Positions 1 through 8,831 of a DNA stretch of 64,000 nucleotides are shown here, in pieces. The DNA comes from Janthinobacterium sp. PAMC25594. GTDB lineage: Bacteria > Pseudomonadota > Gammaproteobacteria > Burkholderiales > Burkholderiaceae_D. Made by a program: the position numbers and the translations under genes. Each line of letters starts with the position of its first letter. Within the stretch, counting starts at the first letter, position 1. The notes under the pieces are model-generated. The model did not search any database, had not been told where the DNA came from, and saw only the letters and a list, made by a program, of their open reading frames with translations. The DNA is taken from the NCBI RefSeq assembly GCF_019443505.1, contig NZ_CP080377.1, positions 1,984,001-2,048,000 on the forward strand. The letters run 5' to 3'.

Positions 1-71
1 GCGCCGCGCCGAACTGGCGCCAGGGCGACCGTGTGCGCGTCGTCAACGGCGGCTTGCGCGCCATCGGCTAA
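1..71 (+). CDS. C-terminal end of a small envelope protein, SlyB-like (5' end outside window)
   Basis: The frame enters the window open and ends at TAA 69-71. The visible tail reads ...APNWRQGDRVRVVNGGLRAIG. A short tail with GDRVRVVNG matches the soluble C-terminus of glycine-zipper SlyB-type outer-membrane lipoproteins, which normally follows a glycine-rich membrane segment. Only 22 residues are visible, so the family call is tentative. A rho-independent terminator follows at 120-148. Confidence 0.5.
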   Translation, partial: AAPNWRQGDRVRVVNGGLRAIG

Positions 72-119
72 GCGAACCGCGGCGGTATCGCTGCCGCCAT
101 GCGTGGCAAATCGAACACA

Positions 120-148
120 CGCCCGGCCCGTCCGGGCGTTTTCTTTTT
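120..148 (+). terminator. Rho-independent terminator
   Basis: A perfect 7-bp GC stem (CGCCCGG / CCGGGCG) with a 5-nt loop is followed by TTTTCTTTTT. It ends the gene that enters from the left edge. Confidence 0.8.
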
Positions 149-236
149 GGCAATGTTCGTTGGCGTACAGATGAGTACGCCGTCCCGCGAGATGATGCAC
201 TCAGGAAAGTTCAACGAATATCTTCAAGGAGCTGCG

Positions 237-482
237 ATGGAAAACGACAAGGCAGGCGGTAAGCGGATCTGGCTCGGCTTTATCGGGGCCGGCATTCTGG
301 CCACCGCGCTGGGTTTCTGCGCGCTGGACCTGGCGCCATTGCAAGCGAGCGCCCCCGTGTTCGGCGTGATGCTGCTGTTGACGGGCGGCATGGTCAGCTG
401 CCTGGCGGGCGCCGTCGGCATGGCCGGCATGCTGGCCTGGATACCGGGCATGGCAGACGACCACGCTGACCGGTCCCGATAG
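237..482 (+). CDS. Small two-helix membrane protein, unknown function (81 aa)
   Basis: The start at 237 is chosen because AAGGAG lies six bases upstream. The frame is open back to 99, but no better ribosome-binding site is visible there. The product has a charged N-terminus (MENDKAGGKR), a hydrophobic segment at about residues 11-31, a short linker, a second hydrophobic and glycine-rich segment at about 39-68, and a charged tail. I do not recognise a named family. It stands alone between a terminator and the 48-aa gene at 667. Confidence 0.6.
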   Translation: MENDKAGGKRIWLGFIGAGILATALGFCALDLAPLQASAPVFGVMLLLTGGMVSCLAGAVGMAGMLAWIPGMADDHADRSR

Positions 483-666
483 TTGATCCTTGTGTACGAC
501 AGCGTACAGAACTCAAGCGAAACAAAGTAGACACTTAGTCATGGCATCAGCGTTCAGCGACCCAATCGCCGCGCAATGACAAAAAACCGATGACGGCGCC
601 ACGCGCCAGCGCCCGCAAGGGCAAGGCAGTCGCCGTCATCCACACATTACTCTCGGAGGACATATC

Positions 667-813
667 ATGTTGTATACAATCGCCGTCGTACTCATTATTC
701 TTTGGCTGCTGGGCCTGGTAACTTCCTATACCATTGGCGGCTTCATCCACATCCTGCTGGTAGTCGCGGTCATCATGATCCTGTTGCGCCTGATCAGCGG
801 GCGCGGTTTATAG
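667..813 (+). CDS. lmo0937-type small hydrophobic membrane protein (48 aa)
   Basis: A 48-residue protein that is almost entirely hydrophobic: MLYTIAVVLIILWLLGLVTS, then YTIGGFIHILLVVAVIMILL, then RLISGRGL. The WLLGL...TIGGFIHILLVVAVI pattern is typical of the lmo0937/DUF5670 family, which is common in soil and freshwater bacteria. The family function is not established, and copies are often stress-inducible. The start is fixed by a strong GGAGGA at 655-660. A terminator follows at 838-873, so it is monocistronic. Confidence 0.85.
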   Translation: MLYTIAVVLIILWLLGLVTSYTIGGFIHILLVVAVIMILLRLISGRGL

Positions 814-837
814 CCCAGGCCGTTAGCCTGGCCTGAC

Positions 838-873
838 AAGAGCGGCGCGCGTGCAAACGGGCGCCGCTCTTTT
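838..873 (+). terminator. Rho-independent terminator
   Basis: An 11-bp stem (AAGAGCGGCGC at 838-848 with its complement at 861-871) has a 12-nt loop and a short T run. It lies just after the 48-aa membrane protein gene. Confidence 0.75.
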
Positions 874-980
874 GCCGCCATTTACCGACAGTGGGCACGC
901 ACTGGCAAGCAGCTTCATTTTGCAGTAACGTGTACGGGTAGTCCTGGGTATGTCCCAATAACAAAACAAGGAGAAAATCC

Positions 981-1661
981 ATGAAAGCATTCAAAAACGG
1001 CCCTGGCGCCAAATCCCTGATCGGCATGCTGGTCCTCGCGCTGGCCGCCACTGGCTGCGCGGATATGTCCTCGACGCAACGTGGCACGGCCACGGGCGCC
1101 GGCATCGGCGCGGGCCTGGGCGCCTTGATCGGCGGCACCACCGGCGGCGGCAGCGGCGGCCGCACGGCCGGCGGCGCCCTGCTCGGTGCGGCAGCTGGCG
1201 CCGTGGTCGGCAATATCTGGTCGAACCGCATGGAAAACCAGAAGCGCGCGATGGAACAAGCGACACAGGGTACGGGCGTGCAAGTGTCGCAGACGGCCGA
1301 TAACCGCCTGAAAATGGAAATTCCAAGCGATATTTCCTTCGACACCAACCGCGCCGACATCAAGGGCAACTTCCGCCCCATTCTCGACCGTTTTGCCGCC
1401 ACCCTGAATGAAAACCCGAACACCACGGTCAGCATCATCGGCCATACGGACAGCACGGGCAGCGCTTCCATCAACGAACCGCTGTCGGTGGAACGCGCGG
1501 CCCACACGCGCGACTACCTGGCCATGCGCGGCGTGTCGCCAACGCGCGTCGTCACGGAAGGCCGCGGCGCCCGCGAGCCGATCGCCTCGAATGCGGATGC
1601 GGCCGGACGCGCACGCAACCGCCGCGTGGAAATCTATGTTGCAGAATTAGCACCACGCTAA
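981..1661 (+). CDS. OmpA-family lipoprotein with glycine zipper (YiaD-like)
   Basis: The 226-aa outer-membrane lipoprotein has a signal peptide ending in a lipobox (LAATGC, lipidated Cys26). A glycine-rich zipper follows at about residues 38-80 (GAGIGAGLGALIGG, GALLGAAAGAVVG). An OmpA C-terminal peptidoglycan-binding domain fills about 115-222, with GHTDSTGS, the LSVERA helix and GRARNRRVEI, the usual DAP-contacting region. This is the YiaD/Pal-like layout that links the outer membrane to peptidoglycan. It has its own ribosome-binding site (AAGGAG at 968-973) and is followed by a bidirectional terminator shared with the convergent protease gene. Confidence 0.9.
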   Translation: MKAFKNGPGAKSLIGMLVLALAATGCADMSSTQRGTATGAGIGAGLGALIGGTTGGGSGGRTAGGALLGAAAGAVVGNIWSNRMENQKRAMEQATQGTGVQVSQTADNRLKMEIPSDISFDTNRADIKGNFRPILDRFAATLNENPNTTVSIIGHTDSTGSASINEPLSVERAAHTRDYLAMRGVSPTRVVTEGRGAREPIASNADAAGRARNRRVEIYVAELAPR

Positions 1662-1677
1662 GTTGACACGCATCAAT

Positions 1678-1717
1678 AAAAAACCCGCTGGCAAGGTGAC
1701 TTGCCAGCGGGTTTTTT
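1678..1717. terminator. Bidirectional terminator between convergent genes
   Basis: A6, then a perfect 12-bp stem (CCCGCTGGCAAG / CTTGCCAGCGGG) with a 4-nt loop, then T6. It is symmetrical, so it can serve both the OmpA gene (+) and the M16 protease gene (-). Confidence 0.92.
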
Positions 1718-1731
1718 CTATGTAAAACGGA

Positions 1732-4578
1732 TTATTTCGACGTCGTTGCCTTGGCGCCGCTTTCGCCCTCTTTCGCCACCTTGGCAAAATCGCCCGCCGT
1801 CACGATCGACACGGCCGATGGCTTCAGGTACTCGCGCAAGCCCTGGTTCACTTGCGCCAGGGTCAATGCTGCCACTTTCGTTTCCAGGTCCTTGTCGTAG
1901 GCCATGGTGCGGTCTTGCGCCAGGTAGCCGGCCAGTTCCCGCGCCAGGCCGCTATCCTGCGTGCGGCCCACTTCCTGTGATTGCAGCCAGCCCTTCTTCG
2001 CCTCGGCCAGTTCCGCTTCCGTGTAGCCGTCGGCCAGCGCCCTGGCGATTTCCTCGCGCAGGGCCGCTTCCACCTTGGCCGTGTTTTGCGGCGCGCTGAT
2101 GGCGTAGGCAAACCAGAAGCCGGCCGGCTCGCGCGACGGGATGCTCACTTGCGAGCCGACGCCGTACGACAGGCCTTCCTTCTGGCGGATGCGGTCGGCC
2201 AGGCGGCTGCGCAAGGCGCCGCCACCGAGCATGTGGTTGGCGATCACCAGCGCCGGATAGCCGGACGCATCATCCTTGAGCGCAATCGGCTGGAAGGCAA
2301 ACAGCACGCTGTTGGCCTTGTCCGGCGTTTCCAGCGTGACTTTCTCGCCGCTGACGGGCTTGACGGCGTCGGGAATGCGCACATACGGCTGCTGCGCCTT
2401 CCAGTTGCCGTACAGGCTGGCCACCTGCGCCTTCAGCGCGGCCGGGTCGAAGTCGCCCACGGCGGTAAAGGTGGCGTTCGACGCGCCATAGTAGGCGCCA
2501 TGGAAGGCTTTCACATCGGCCACCTTGATGGCTTTCCATTGCGCCAGTTCTTCCGGCAAGGTGCCGATATGGCGCACATGGCCTGGCGGCGTGGCGTCGA
2601 GCAGGCGGCGGAAGGCGTTCACGGCCTGCGGCTGCGGTTCAGGCAATTCCTGCTCCGCGCGGCCGACCTGCTCGCGCTGCAATTCCAGGAATTCCGTTTC
2701 GTTCAGGGCCGGCTTTTGCAACACTTGCGCCAGCAGGTCCATGGCGGCCGGCAAATTCTCGCGTTTGCCCGTCAGCATGGCGGTCACGCCCTCGGCGTCG
2801 CCGGAAATGGCCACTTGCGTGCCCAGCTGGTCGAATTTGTCCTTCACTTCCTGGCGCGACAGTTTATCCGTGCCGCGCGACAACAGATTGGCCGTGTAGC
2901 TGCCCACTTGCCCCTTGCCGCGCAAGCTCTCTTCGCTGCCGATCTGCAATTTCAGCACGACGCTGACGGTGCTGCCCTTGGTTTTCTTCGGCAGCAAGGC
3001 CCCCTTCAAGCCGTTCGGCAAGGTGAAGCGCTGGGTACGCGCTTCGATATTCTCGGGGCTCGGGTCGAACATCTCGCCCTGCGCCACCACGGCGCGTCCC
3101 GTGTAGCCGGCCAGTTGCGGCGCCACGTCGGCATAGGCCGGCACGACGGTGCGGTCCGGCGCATCGGTGGGGATGAAACGGCCCAGGGTGCGGTTCGAGC
3201 TCTTCAGGTATTTCTCGGCCGCCGCCTGCACCTGCGCCGTCGTCAGTTTTTCCAGCTGGTCGCGCTGCAGGAAGAACAAACGCCAGTCGCCGGCCGCCAG
3301 GGACTCCGTCAGGGCGATCGTCATGCGCGCCGTGTTCGAGGTGATCAGTTCCACCTGCTTGTTCAGTTGCTGCTTGACGCGCGCCACTTCCGCCTCCGTG
3401 ATCGGCTGCGATTTCAACTCTTCCAGCACTTTCAGCATGGCCGCTTGCGCCGCATCCAGGTTGCCATCGACGGGCACCAGCGCGCCGAACAGGTTGTAGC
3501 CCGGCTCCAGGTTGCTCACGGAGTTGTATTCGATCTTGCTGGCCAGCTTGGTTTCCACCAGCGCCTTGTGCAGGCGGCCGGCCGGTGCGTCCGTCAGCAC
3601 GTGGCCGAGCACCTCGATGGCGACGGCGTCCGGGTTACCGGACGGCGCCACGTGGTAGCCGGCGCCGACGAACTGCGTGCCGCCGCTGCGGCGCACCGTC
3701 ACGGCGCGCTCGCCATCTTGCACGGGCTCGGCCGTGTAGGTGGGTTCGATCACGCGCGTGGGTTTCGGGATCTTGCCAAACAGGTCATTGATCTGTTTCA
3801 AGACCTTGGCTTCATCGAAGCGGCCCGCCACCATCAGCACGGCGTTATCCGGCTGATAATATTTATGATAAAACGCGCGCAAACGGGGAATGTTCACCTG
3901 TTCGATGTCGGAGCGGGCGCCGATGGTCGACTTGCCATAGTTGTGCCAGTCGTAGGCGATGGCCTGGATGCGTTCGCTGGTCACGCCGATCGGGTCGCTC
4001 TCGCCCATTTCGAACTCGTTGCGCACGACGGTCATTTCGCCTTTTTTCGTGACGGGATTCCACAGGTCGTTCTGGTCGATGGCGGCGTTGACCATGCGGT
4101 CCGCTTCCATGGCCAGCATCTGGCGCAGGTTGTCGTCGTTGGCGGGGAAGGTGGCGTAGTAATTGGTGCGGTCGTACCAGGTGGTGCCGTTGAACTGCGC
4201 GCCCGTCGAATTCAGGATCTCGACGGGGGTTTTCGTGCCCTTCCTGACGCCGAAGTTGGCGCTGGGCTTGAACAGCAGGTGTTCGAGCAAGTGGGCCATG
4301 CCCGTTTCGCCATAGTTTTCATGGCGCGAACCGACCAGGTAGACGATGTTGGTGGTCAGCGTCGGCTTGCTGGCATCGGGGAACAACAGCACGCGCAAGC
4401 CATTGCTCAGCCGGTATTCGGTGATGCCTTCGACGGACGTGACCTTGACGGCGGCGCCGCGATTCGGTGCGGCCTTGCCGGTTTTCTGGGTCGGTGCGGC
4501 TTCCACCGGGGTGGCGGCCAGGATGAACGACGGCGAGAGGATGCCGGCGGCAAGCAAGAGGGCGGTAATAGGTTTCAA
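1732..4578 (-). CDS. M16-family zinc metallopeptidase (two-domain, periplasmic)
   Basis: A 948-aa pitrilysin/insulinase-family protease. A signal peptide (about residues 1-22) directs export. The inverted zinc motif HLLEH gives ligands His96 and His100 with catalytic Glu99; the third ligand is probably Glu188 or Glu190 in NEFE. A second, inactive M16 domain fills about residues 500-930, with the usual RQKEGLSYGV substrate-groove motif near its end. Two fused halves of about 450 residues are the normal layout for bacterial 'insulinase family protein' genes in proteobacteria. Likely role is degradation of peptides in the periplasm. It is monocistronic and convergent with the OmpA gene. Confidence 0.93.
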   Translation of the reverse strand: MKPITALLLAAGILSPSFILAATPVEAAPTQKTGKAAPNRGAAVKVTSVEGITEYRLSNGLRVLLFPDASKPTLTTNIVYLVGSRHENYGETGMAHLLEHLLFKPSANFGVRKGTKTPVEILNSTGAQFNGTTWYDRTNYYATFPANDDNLRQMLAMEADRMVNAAIDQNDLWNPVTKKGEMTVVRNEFEMGESDPIGVTSERIQAIAYDWHNYGKSTIGARSDIEQVNIPRLRAFYHKYYQPDNAVLMVAGRFDEAKVLKQINDLFGKIPKPTRVIEPTYTAEPVQDGERAVTVRRSGGTQFVGAGYHVAPSGNPDAVAIEVLGHVLTDAPAGRLHKALVETKLASKIEYNSVSNLEPGYNLFGALVPVDGNLDAAQAAMLKVLEELKSQPITEAEVARVKQQLNKQVELITSNTARMTIALTESLAAGDWRLFFLQRDQLEKLTTAQVQAAAEKYLKSSNRTLGRFIPTDAPDRTVVPAYADVAPQLAGYTGRAVVAQGEMFDPSPENIEARTQRFTLPNGLKGALLPKKTKGSTVSVVLKLQIGSEESLRGKGQVGSYTANLLSRGTDKLSRQEVKDKFDQLGTQVAISGDAEGVTAMLTGKRENLPAAMDLLAQVLQKPALNETEFLELQREQVGRAEQELPEPQPQAVNAFRRLLDATPPGHVRHIGTLPEELAQWKAIKVADVKAFHGAYYGASNATFTAVGDFDPAALKAQVASLYGNWKAQQPYVRIPDAVKPVSGEKVTLETPDKANSVLFAFQPIALKDDASGYPALVIANHMLGGGALRSRLADRIRQKEGLSYGVGSQVSIPSREPAGFWFAYAISAPQNTAKVEAALREEIARALADGYTEAELAEAKKGWLQSQEVGRTQDSGLARELAGYLAQDRTMAYDKDLETKVAALTLAQVNQGLREYLKPSAVSIVTAGDFAKVAKEGESGAKATTSK

Positions 4579-4760
4579 GTCAGAATCCTGGTAACACTAC
4601 GTTATTAGACGAGCGCAAAAGCGGGCGCAATGGAATACGAACGCAAGAATTGCCATGGACCCGCGCTGCGTCTTCGCTGCCCAGGGAAATCATTGCTCTC
4701 ACAATTTACGGCATACTTATCAGTTACGCAAGTCCCTGTCATCAAGCTGTTATATGCCCG

Positions 4761-4769
4761 TGTTATACT
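4761..4769 (+). promoter_or_regulatory. Probable extended -10 promoter for the 4798 gene
   Basis: TGtTATACT is an extended -10 element (TG, one base, near-consensus hexamer). It lies 29 bases upstream of the ATG at 4798, leaving a short leader. No good -35 is visible, as expected for extended -10 promoters. Confidence 0.4.
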
Positions 4770-4797
4770 GCACGGTTCCAGAACTATCTGCCTGTAT

Positions 4798-5139
4798 ATG
4801 AGACGAGCTCTCGTCCTGCTCTGCCTTTTTGTTTTCATCGCCTTGCCCCAGGCGTTCGCCAGCATGGCTTACGCCAGTCCTTCCCCATTCCAGCATGCAA
4901 TCGCGGCCGGCACTACCGCCACGCCTGCCTTCGTCACCGATTGCCTTGACCCCGGCGCCCATGCGGATTTGCCCGGTGACAACTGCGACGCCGACGAATG
5001 CGACAACGACCCCATCACGCTATACCCGACCTCGCGCCAAGGGGCGCCGTTTTGCGCCATCATTTGGCAGGCGGGACCGGGGGCACTTGCCGAGGCGGAC
5101 GCGCGGCAGGCCACCCGGCCGCCGCGCGTCCGCCACTGA
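4798..5139 (+). CDS. Small secreted protein, unknown (113 aa)
   Basis: The start at 4798 gives a clean Sec signal peptide (MRRALVLLCLFVFIALPQAFA). The frame is open upstream to 4630, but that extension has no signal-like character and would place the signal peptide internally. The mature part is acidic in the middle (GDNCDADECDND), has four cysteines and ends in an Arg/Pro-rich tail. No recognised domain. It lies 84 bases ahead of the TerC-CBS gene on the same strand. Confidence 0.5.
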   Translation: MRRALVLLCLFVFIALPQAFASMAYASPSPFQHAIAAGTTATPAFVTDCLDPGAHADLPGDNCDADECDNDPITLYPTSRQGAPFCAIIWQAGPGALAEADARQATRPPRVRH

Positions 5140-5223
5140 CACCGCAGCACGCAGCGCATTCAGGCCCGGGGCAATACGCCGCCGGGCACGCTTTATATTG
5201 ATTGACTTTACAAGGTTACACAC

Positions 5224-6771
5224 ATGGAATGGTTATTTGACCCGACAATCTGGGTCGGCCTGCTGACGCTGGTCGTACTGGAAATCGTACTGGGTATCGA
5301 CAACCTGATCTTCATCGCCATCCTGGCGGAAAAGCTGCCGCCGCACCAGCGCGACAAGGCGCGCGTGCTGGGCCTGACCCTGGCCCTTGTCATGCGCCTG
5401 GGCCTGCTCTCGCTGATTTCCTGGCTGGTCACCCTGACCACGCCATTGTTTTCCCTAGGGACATTCTCGTTTTCCGGGCGCGACCTGATCCTGCTCGTCG
5501 GCGGCCTGTTCCTGCTGTTCAAGGCCACCACCGAGCTGCATGAGCGCCTCGAAGGCGTCACGCATGCCCAGACGGGCCCGAAAGTCTACGCCGGCTTCGG
5601 CCTGGTCGTGGCGCAGATCGTCGTGCTCGACGCCGTCTTTTCGCTCGACGCCGTCATCACGGCCGTCGGCATGGTGGACAACCTGTACGTGATGATGGCG
5701 GCTGTCGTCATTTCCATCGTCGTCATGATGCTCGCCTCGAAGGTGCTGACGCGCTTCGTCAACGCCCACCCCACCGTCGTGGTGCTGTGTCTGAGCTTCC
5801 TGCTGATGATTGGCCTCTCCCTGGTGGCCGAAGGCCTGGGCTTCCACATTCCGAAAGGCTACCTGTACGCCGCCATCGGCTTCTCGATTGTCATCGAGTT
5901 CTTCAATCAGCTGGCGCGCCGCAACTTCCTCAAGCTGCAGTCGAACGCGCCGCTGCGCGACCGCACGGCGCAAGCCGTACTGAGCCTGCTGGGCGGGCGC
6001 AAGGGCCGCGAAGCCGTCGAAGAGCATGAAGTCAAGGCAATGCCCGATGTCTCCGCCTTTGGCGTGGAAGAGCGCAACATGGTCAGCGGCGTGCTGACCC
6101 TGGCCGAACGCTCGATCCGCTCCGTGATGACGCCGCGCGGCGACGTCTCGTGGGTCAACCTGAACGACAGCAGCGAGAAGATGCTGCAACTGCTGCGCGA
6201 CACACCGCACAGCATGATTCCTGTCTGCAATGATGACCTGGACAATGTGGCCGGCATCGCGCGCAGCAAGGACCTGATCGAAGACCTCGTCTCGCATGGC
6301 AAGATCGACCCGGCCAGCATGCGCGAAGCCGTCGTCGTGCCGGAAGCGGCCGGCGTGCTGAAAGCCATGGAAACCCTGAAGCGCTCGCGTGGCCAACTGG
6401 TGCTGGTGGTCGACGAGTTCGGCACCGTGCAAGGCGTGCTCACGCCGATCGACATCCTCGAAGCCATCGCCGGCGAATTCCCCGACGAGGACGAGCTGCC
6501 CGACGTGGAGGTGCTGGGCCCAGGCCACTGGCGCATCGATGGCGCCACCGACCTGCATTACCTGGAGCAAGTCTTCGAGACGGAGTCCCTGGTCAGCGAA
6601 GACGGCGACTACAACTCGCTGGCCGGCTTCCTGCTGGCGCACTTCGAAAACATGCCGGCCGTGGGCGAAGTGCTGGAGCTCGATGATCTGCGTTATGAAA
6701 TCGTCGAAGCGGACGAGCGCCGCATCACCTGCGTGGACGTGCGCCGCATCGAGCCCGATCACAGTTTGTAA
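5224..6771 (+). CDS. TerC-CBS-CorC membrane protein (YoaE/YegH type)
   Basis: The 515-aa inner-membrane protein has three parts. A TerC-family membrane domain occupies about residues 5-230 ([22 protein letters not shown] at the start carries the conserved acidic/Asn residues). Two CBS domains lie at about 295-410 ([12 protein letters not shown] near 302, [21 protein letters not shown]). A CorC/HlyC transporter-associated domain lies at about 425-505. This matches E. coli YoaE/YegH in layout and length. TerC domains are implicated in metal ion (notably Mn) handling, and the CBS/CorC part is regulatory in ion exporters, but the substrate cannot be read from sequence. Confidence 0.92.
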   Translation: MEWLFDPTIWVGLLTLVVLEIVLGIDNLIFIAILAEKLPPHQRDKARVLGLTLALVMRLGLLSLISWLVTLTTPLFSLGTFSFSGRDLILLVGGLFLLFKATTELHERLEGVTHAQTGPKVYAGFGLVVAQIVVLDAVFSLDAVITAVGMVDNLYVMMAAVVISIVVMMLASKVLTRFVNAHPTVVVLCLSFLLMIGLSLVAEGLGFHIPKGYLYAAIGFSIVIEFFNQLARRNFLKLQSNAPLRDRTAQAVLSLLGGRKGREAVEEHEVKAMPDVSAFGVEERNMVSGVLTLAERSIRSVMTPRGDVSWVNLNDSSEKMLQLLRDTPHSMIPVCNDDLDNVAGIARSKDLIEDLVSHGKIDPASMREAVVVPEAAGVLKAMETLKRSRGQLVLVVDEFGTVQGVLTPIDILEAIAGEFPDEDELPDVEVLGPGHWRIDGATDLHYLEQVFETESLVSEDGDYNSLAGFLLAHFENMPAVGEVLELDDLRYEIVEADERRITCVDVRRIEPDHSL

Positions 6772-6838
6772 CACAATGGCAAGCGTGCCCCGCTTGCCAT
6801 GCCGTATGCTGGGGTCTGCCTTTTTTGGAGATGCCAAC

Positions 6839-7417
6839 ATGAAACGATCCCTGCTACGCCTGACCCTGCTGGCCTGCGCCGCCTTGGGCGCCCACGCCAA
6901 TGTCATGGCCGCCTCGCAGGCAGCCACCATCAAGCCGGGCCTGTGGCAAGTCGACAGCAAGATGGCCTCGCCCGACGCCGCCACCGACAACGCCATGTCC
7001 ATGGTGCTGCAGCAACTGGGCAACCTTCCTCCCGATCAACGCAAACAGCTGGAAAGCATGGCCGCCAGCCGCGGCATGGCCATGCCCACCGTGGGCGCCG
7101 ACGGCGCCGTGCGCGTGACGGCGTGCGTGACGCCGGACATGGCCGCGCGCAAGCAGATTCCCACGGGCCAGCCCGGCGACTGCACCTCGAAGAACAGCGA
7201 CATCGCGGGCGGCATGCACGTGTCATTCAGCTGCACGAAGCCGAAATCGAGCGGCGAAGGCCAGGTCATGTTCACGGGCGACCAGGCGTTCAGCATGCAG
7301 CTGGCGGTGACCACCAGCGCGCGCGGCACGCCGGAACAGGTGAATGTGACGAGCAACGGCAAGTGGCTGGGAGCTGGCTGCCCTGCGCCATCAACCGCTG
7401 CTGCTCAGAAGCCGTGA
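6839..7417 (+). CDS. DUF3617-family periplasmic protein
   Basis: A 192-aa exported protein with signal peptide MKRSLLRLTLLACAALGAHA. The mature start (IKPGLWQVDSKM) and the paired cysteines (ACVTPDM, GDCTSKN, SFSCTKP) with a final GxWLGAGCP are typical of DUF3617 proteins. These are small secreted proteins of unknown function, widespread in beta-proteobacteria. The start is set by TTGGAG at 6825-6830. Its last 13 bases overlap the 3' end of the convergent porin gene. Confidence 0.8.
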   Translation: MKRSLLRLTLLACAALGAHANVMAASQAATIKPGLWQVDSKMASPDAATDNAMSMVLQQLGNLPPDQRKQLESMAASRGMAMPTVGADGAVRVTACVTPDMAARKQIPTGQPGDCTSKNSDIAGGMHVSFSCTKPKSSGEGQVMFTGDQAFSMQLAVTTSARGTPEQVNVTSNGKWLGAGCPAPSTAAAQKP

Positions 7418-8514
7418 CGGAAGCCCATATTAAAAGCGGCGTCGCCGCGTCCCGCATCGCTGGCATTGCCCACCGTGTAGCGGGCGCCGTTCTTGTTGTG
7501 GATCTTCGCGTAGGACGCGTAGAAATCGCTACGTTTTGACAGCGAATACGTAAGGCCGACGGCGACCTGCGTGGCGTCGCGGTTGGCCAGGTCGCGGTCA
7601 TCCTTGCGCACCCAGGACGCCAGCAGCTTGAAGCCGCCCGCGGGCACGGACACGCCCAGCAAGGTGTCGCGGCTGTCCGAGGACGACATCGACAGGGCCA
7701 GCGAGCTGTACGCATTGCTGGGGTCCCACGGCGAGCTGCCATAGCCCTTGTTCACGCCCACGGCGGCAAAGGCGGTGGCCACTTTCAGGTCGACATTTGC
7801 CGCGATCAGGGTGTTACGCGACGACATGTCGATGGCGGGCAAGGTGCCGGAGGCGAGGATGAAGTTGTTCTTGCGCTGGTGCGACACACTGAGATTCACG
7901 GCACCGGCCGAATAGCCGAGGGTGGCGCCATACGCGCGGTTGTTGGCGCTGCTGTACGGCGACTCGCCAAAACTGTAGATGGCGCTGGCGGACACGCCGC
8001 GCAAGGCAGGCGACACGTATTTGACGGTATTGTCGTAGCGTTTCACGCTGTAGCCGGCCAAGTTGCTGGCGCTGCCGGCCATGCCGCCCTTGAACGGGTC
8101 GGCCACATCGGTGAGCGCCAGGTATTGCAGGTTGTACTGGCGCCCCAGAGTCAGCGCGCCCAGGCGGCTGTCGAGGCCCACGTAAGCCTGGCGGCCGAAC
8201 AGACGGCCGTCTTCCGACTGGCCCGTGTCGTTCTGCACGCCCGCTTCCAGGGCAAATACGGCGGACACGTCATTGCCCAGCGCTTCACGGCCCTGCAGCC
8301 CCAGGCGCGAGCCGGACGCGACGCCGCCGGACACCTTGCTGCCGGCGCAATTGGCGGCACAGCCCCGTTCGGCAACGATGCCCGCGTCGAGCACGCCGTA
8401 CACGGCAACGTTACTGGATGCGGCACTGCCCGCGCCATCGGCGGCCTGGGCCGTTGCGCCCAGCGCGAATGGCCCCATCCCTATCACAGCAAGCGCAAAA
8501 TACGAGGTCTTCAT
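7405..8514 (-). CDS. Gram-negative porin (Burkholderiales type)
   Basis: A 369-aa outer-membrane beta-barrel. Signal peptide about residues 1-24, then VAVYGVLDAGIV as the first strand. SRLGLQGREALGNDVSAVFALEAG and GRQAYVGLDSRLGALTLGRQYN follow, the diagnostic first-third pattern of the beta-proteobacterial porin_4 family. It ends in Phe (MGFRHGF), the BAM-recognised C-terminal residue. A Cys pair (GCAANC) lies in the first extracellular stretch. It is monocistronic, and its stop codon falls inside the end of the convergent DUF3617 gene. Confidence 0.93.
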   Translation of the reverse strand: MKTSYFALAVIGMGPFALGATAQAADGAGSAASSNVAVYGVLDAGIVAERGCAANCAGSKVSGGVASGSRLGLQGREALGNDVSAVFALEAGVQNDTGQSEDGRLFGRQAYVGLDSRLGALTLGRQYNLQYLALTDVADPFKGGMAGSASNLAGYSVKRYDNTVKYVSPALRGVSASAIYSFGESPYSSANNRAYGATLGYSAGAVNLSVSHQRKNNFILASGTLPAIDMSSRNTLIAANVDLKVATAFAAVGVNKGYGSSPWDPSNAYSSLALSMSSSDSRDTLLGVSVPAGGFKLLASWVRKDDRDLANRDATQVAVGLTYSLSKRSDFYASYAKIHNKNGARYTVGNASDAGRGDAAFNMGFRHGF

Positions 8515-8766
8515 GATAAATATCTCGGTGACGTGGGTGAAACTTCCCGGTATTGATCAGGACATGCGCTGTGTGTCTGATCTTAGTGTTACCTTATCCT
8601 CGCTTTTTGTCCAGCCATCCGTGCGTTGTGCCACAGAAACTTCAGCTTAGTCCCGGGAAAAGAGTCGCACACTGACAACACGCAAGAGTGACCATGATTG
8701 TGGCAATCTGCGACAAAATGGCGTGAAAAGCAGGCCCTGCCGCAAAGCAATGTTCGGTGGCGAACG

Positions 8767-8794
8767 TTGCGCGATTTGACGCAGGCGGTACACT
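8767..8794 (+). promoter_or_regulatory. Possible sigma-70 promoter for the recombinase-like gene
   Basis: TTGCGC, a 16-base spacer and TACACT sit 38 bases before the ATG at 8832. The 317-base gap (8515-8831) between the divergent porin gene and this gene shows no other strong element. The promoter position argues for the 8832 start rather than the upstream GTG at 8757. Confidence 0.35.
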
Positions 8795-8831
8795 ACTGGT
8801 TTTACCGACAGCGGCTCGCCCGTTTTTCTGC

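Noticed and set aside
1981..4608. 875-codon open frame on the + strand
   Set aside because: It is the antisense of the M16 protease gene, rich in His/Arg/Gln/Ala as GC-rich antisense frames are, with no domain; the protease frame has intact motifs.
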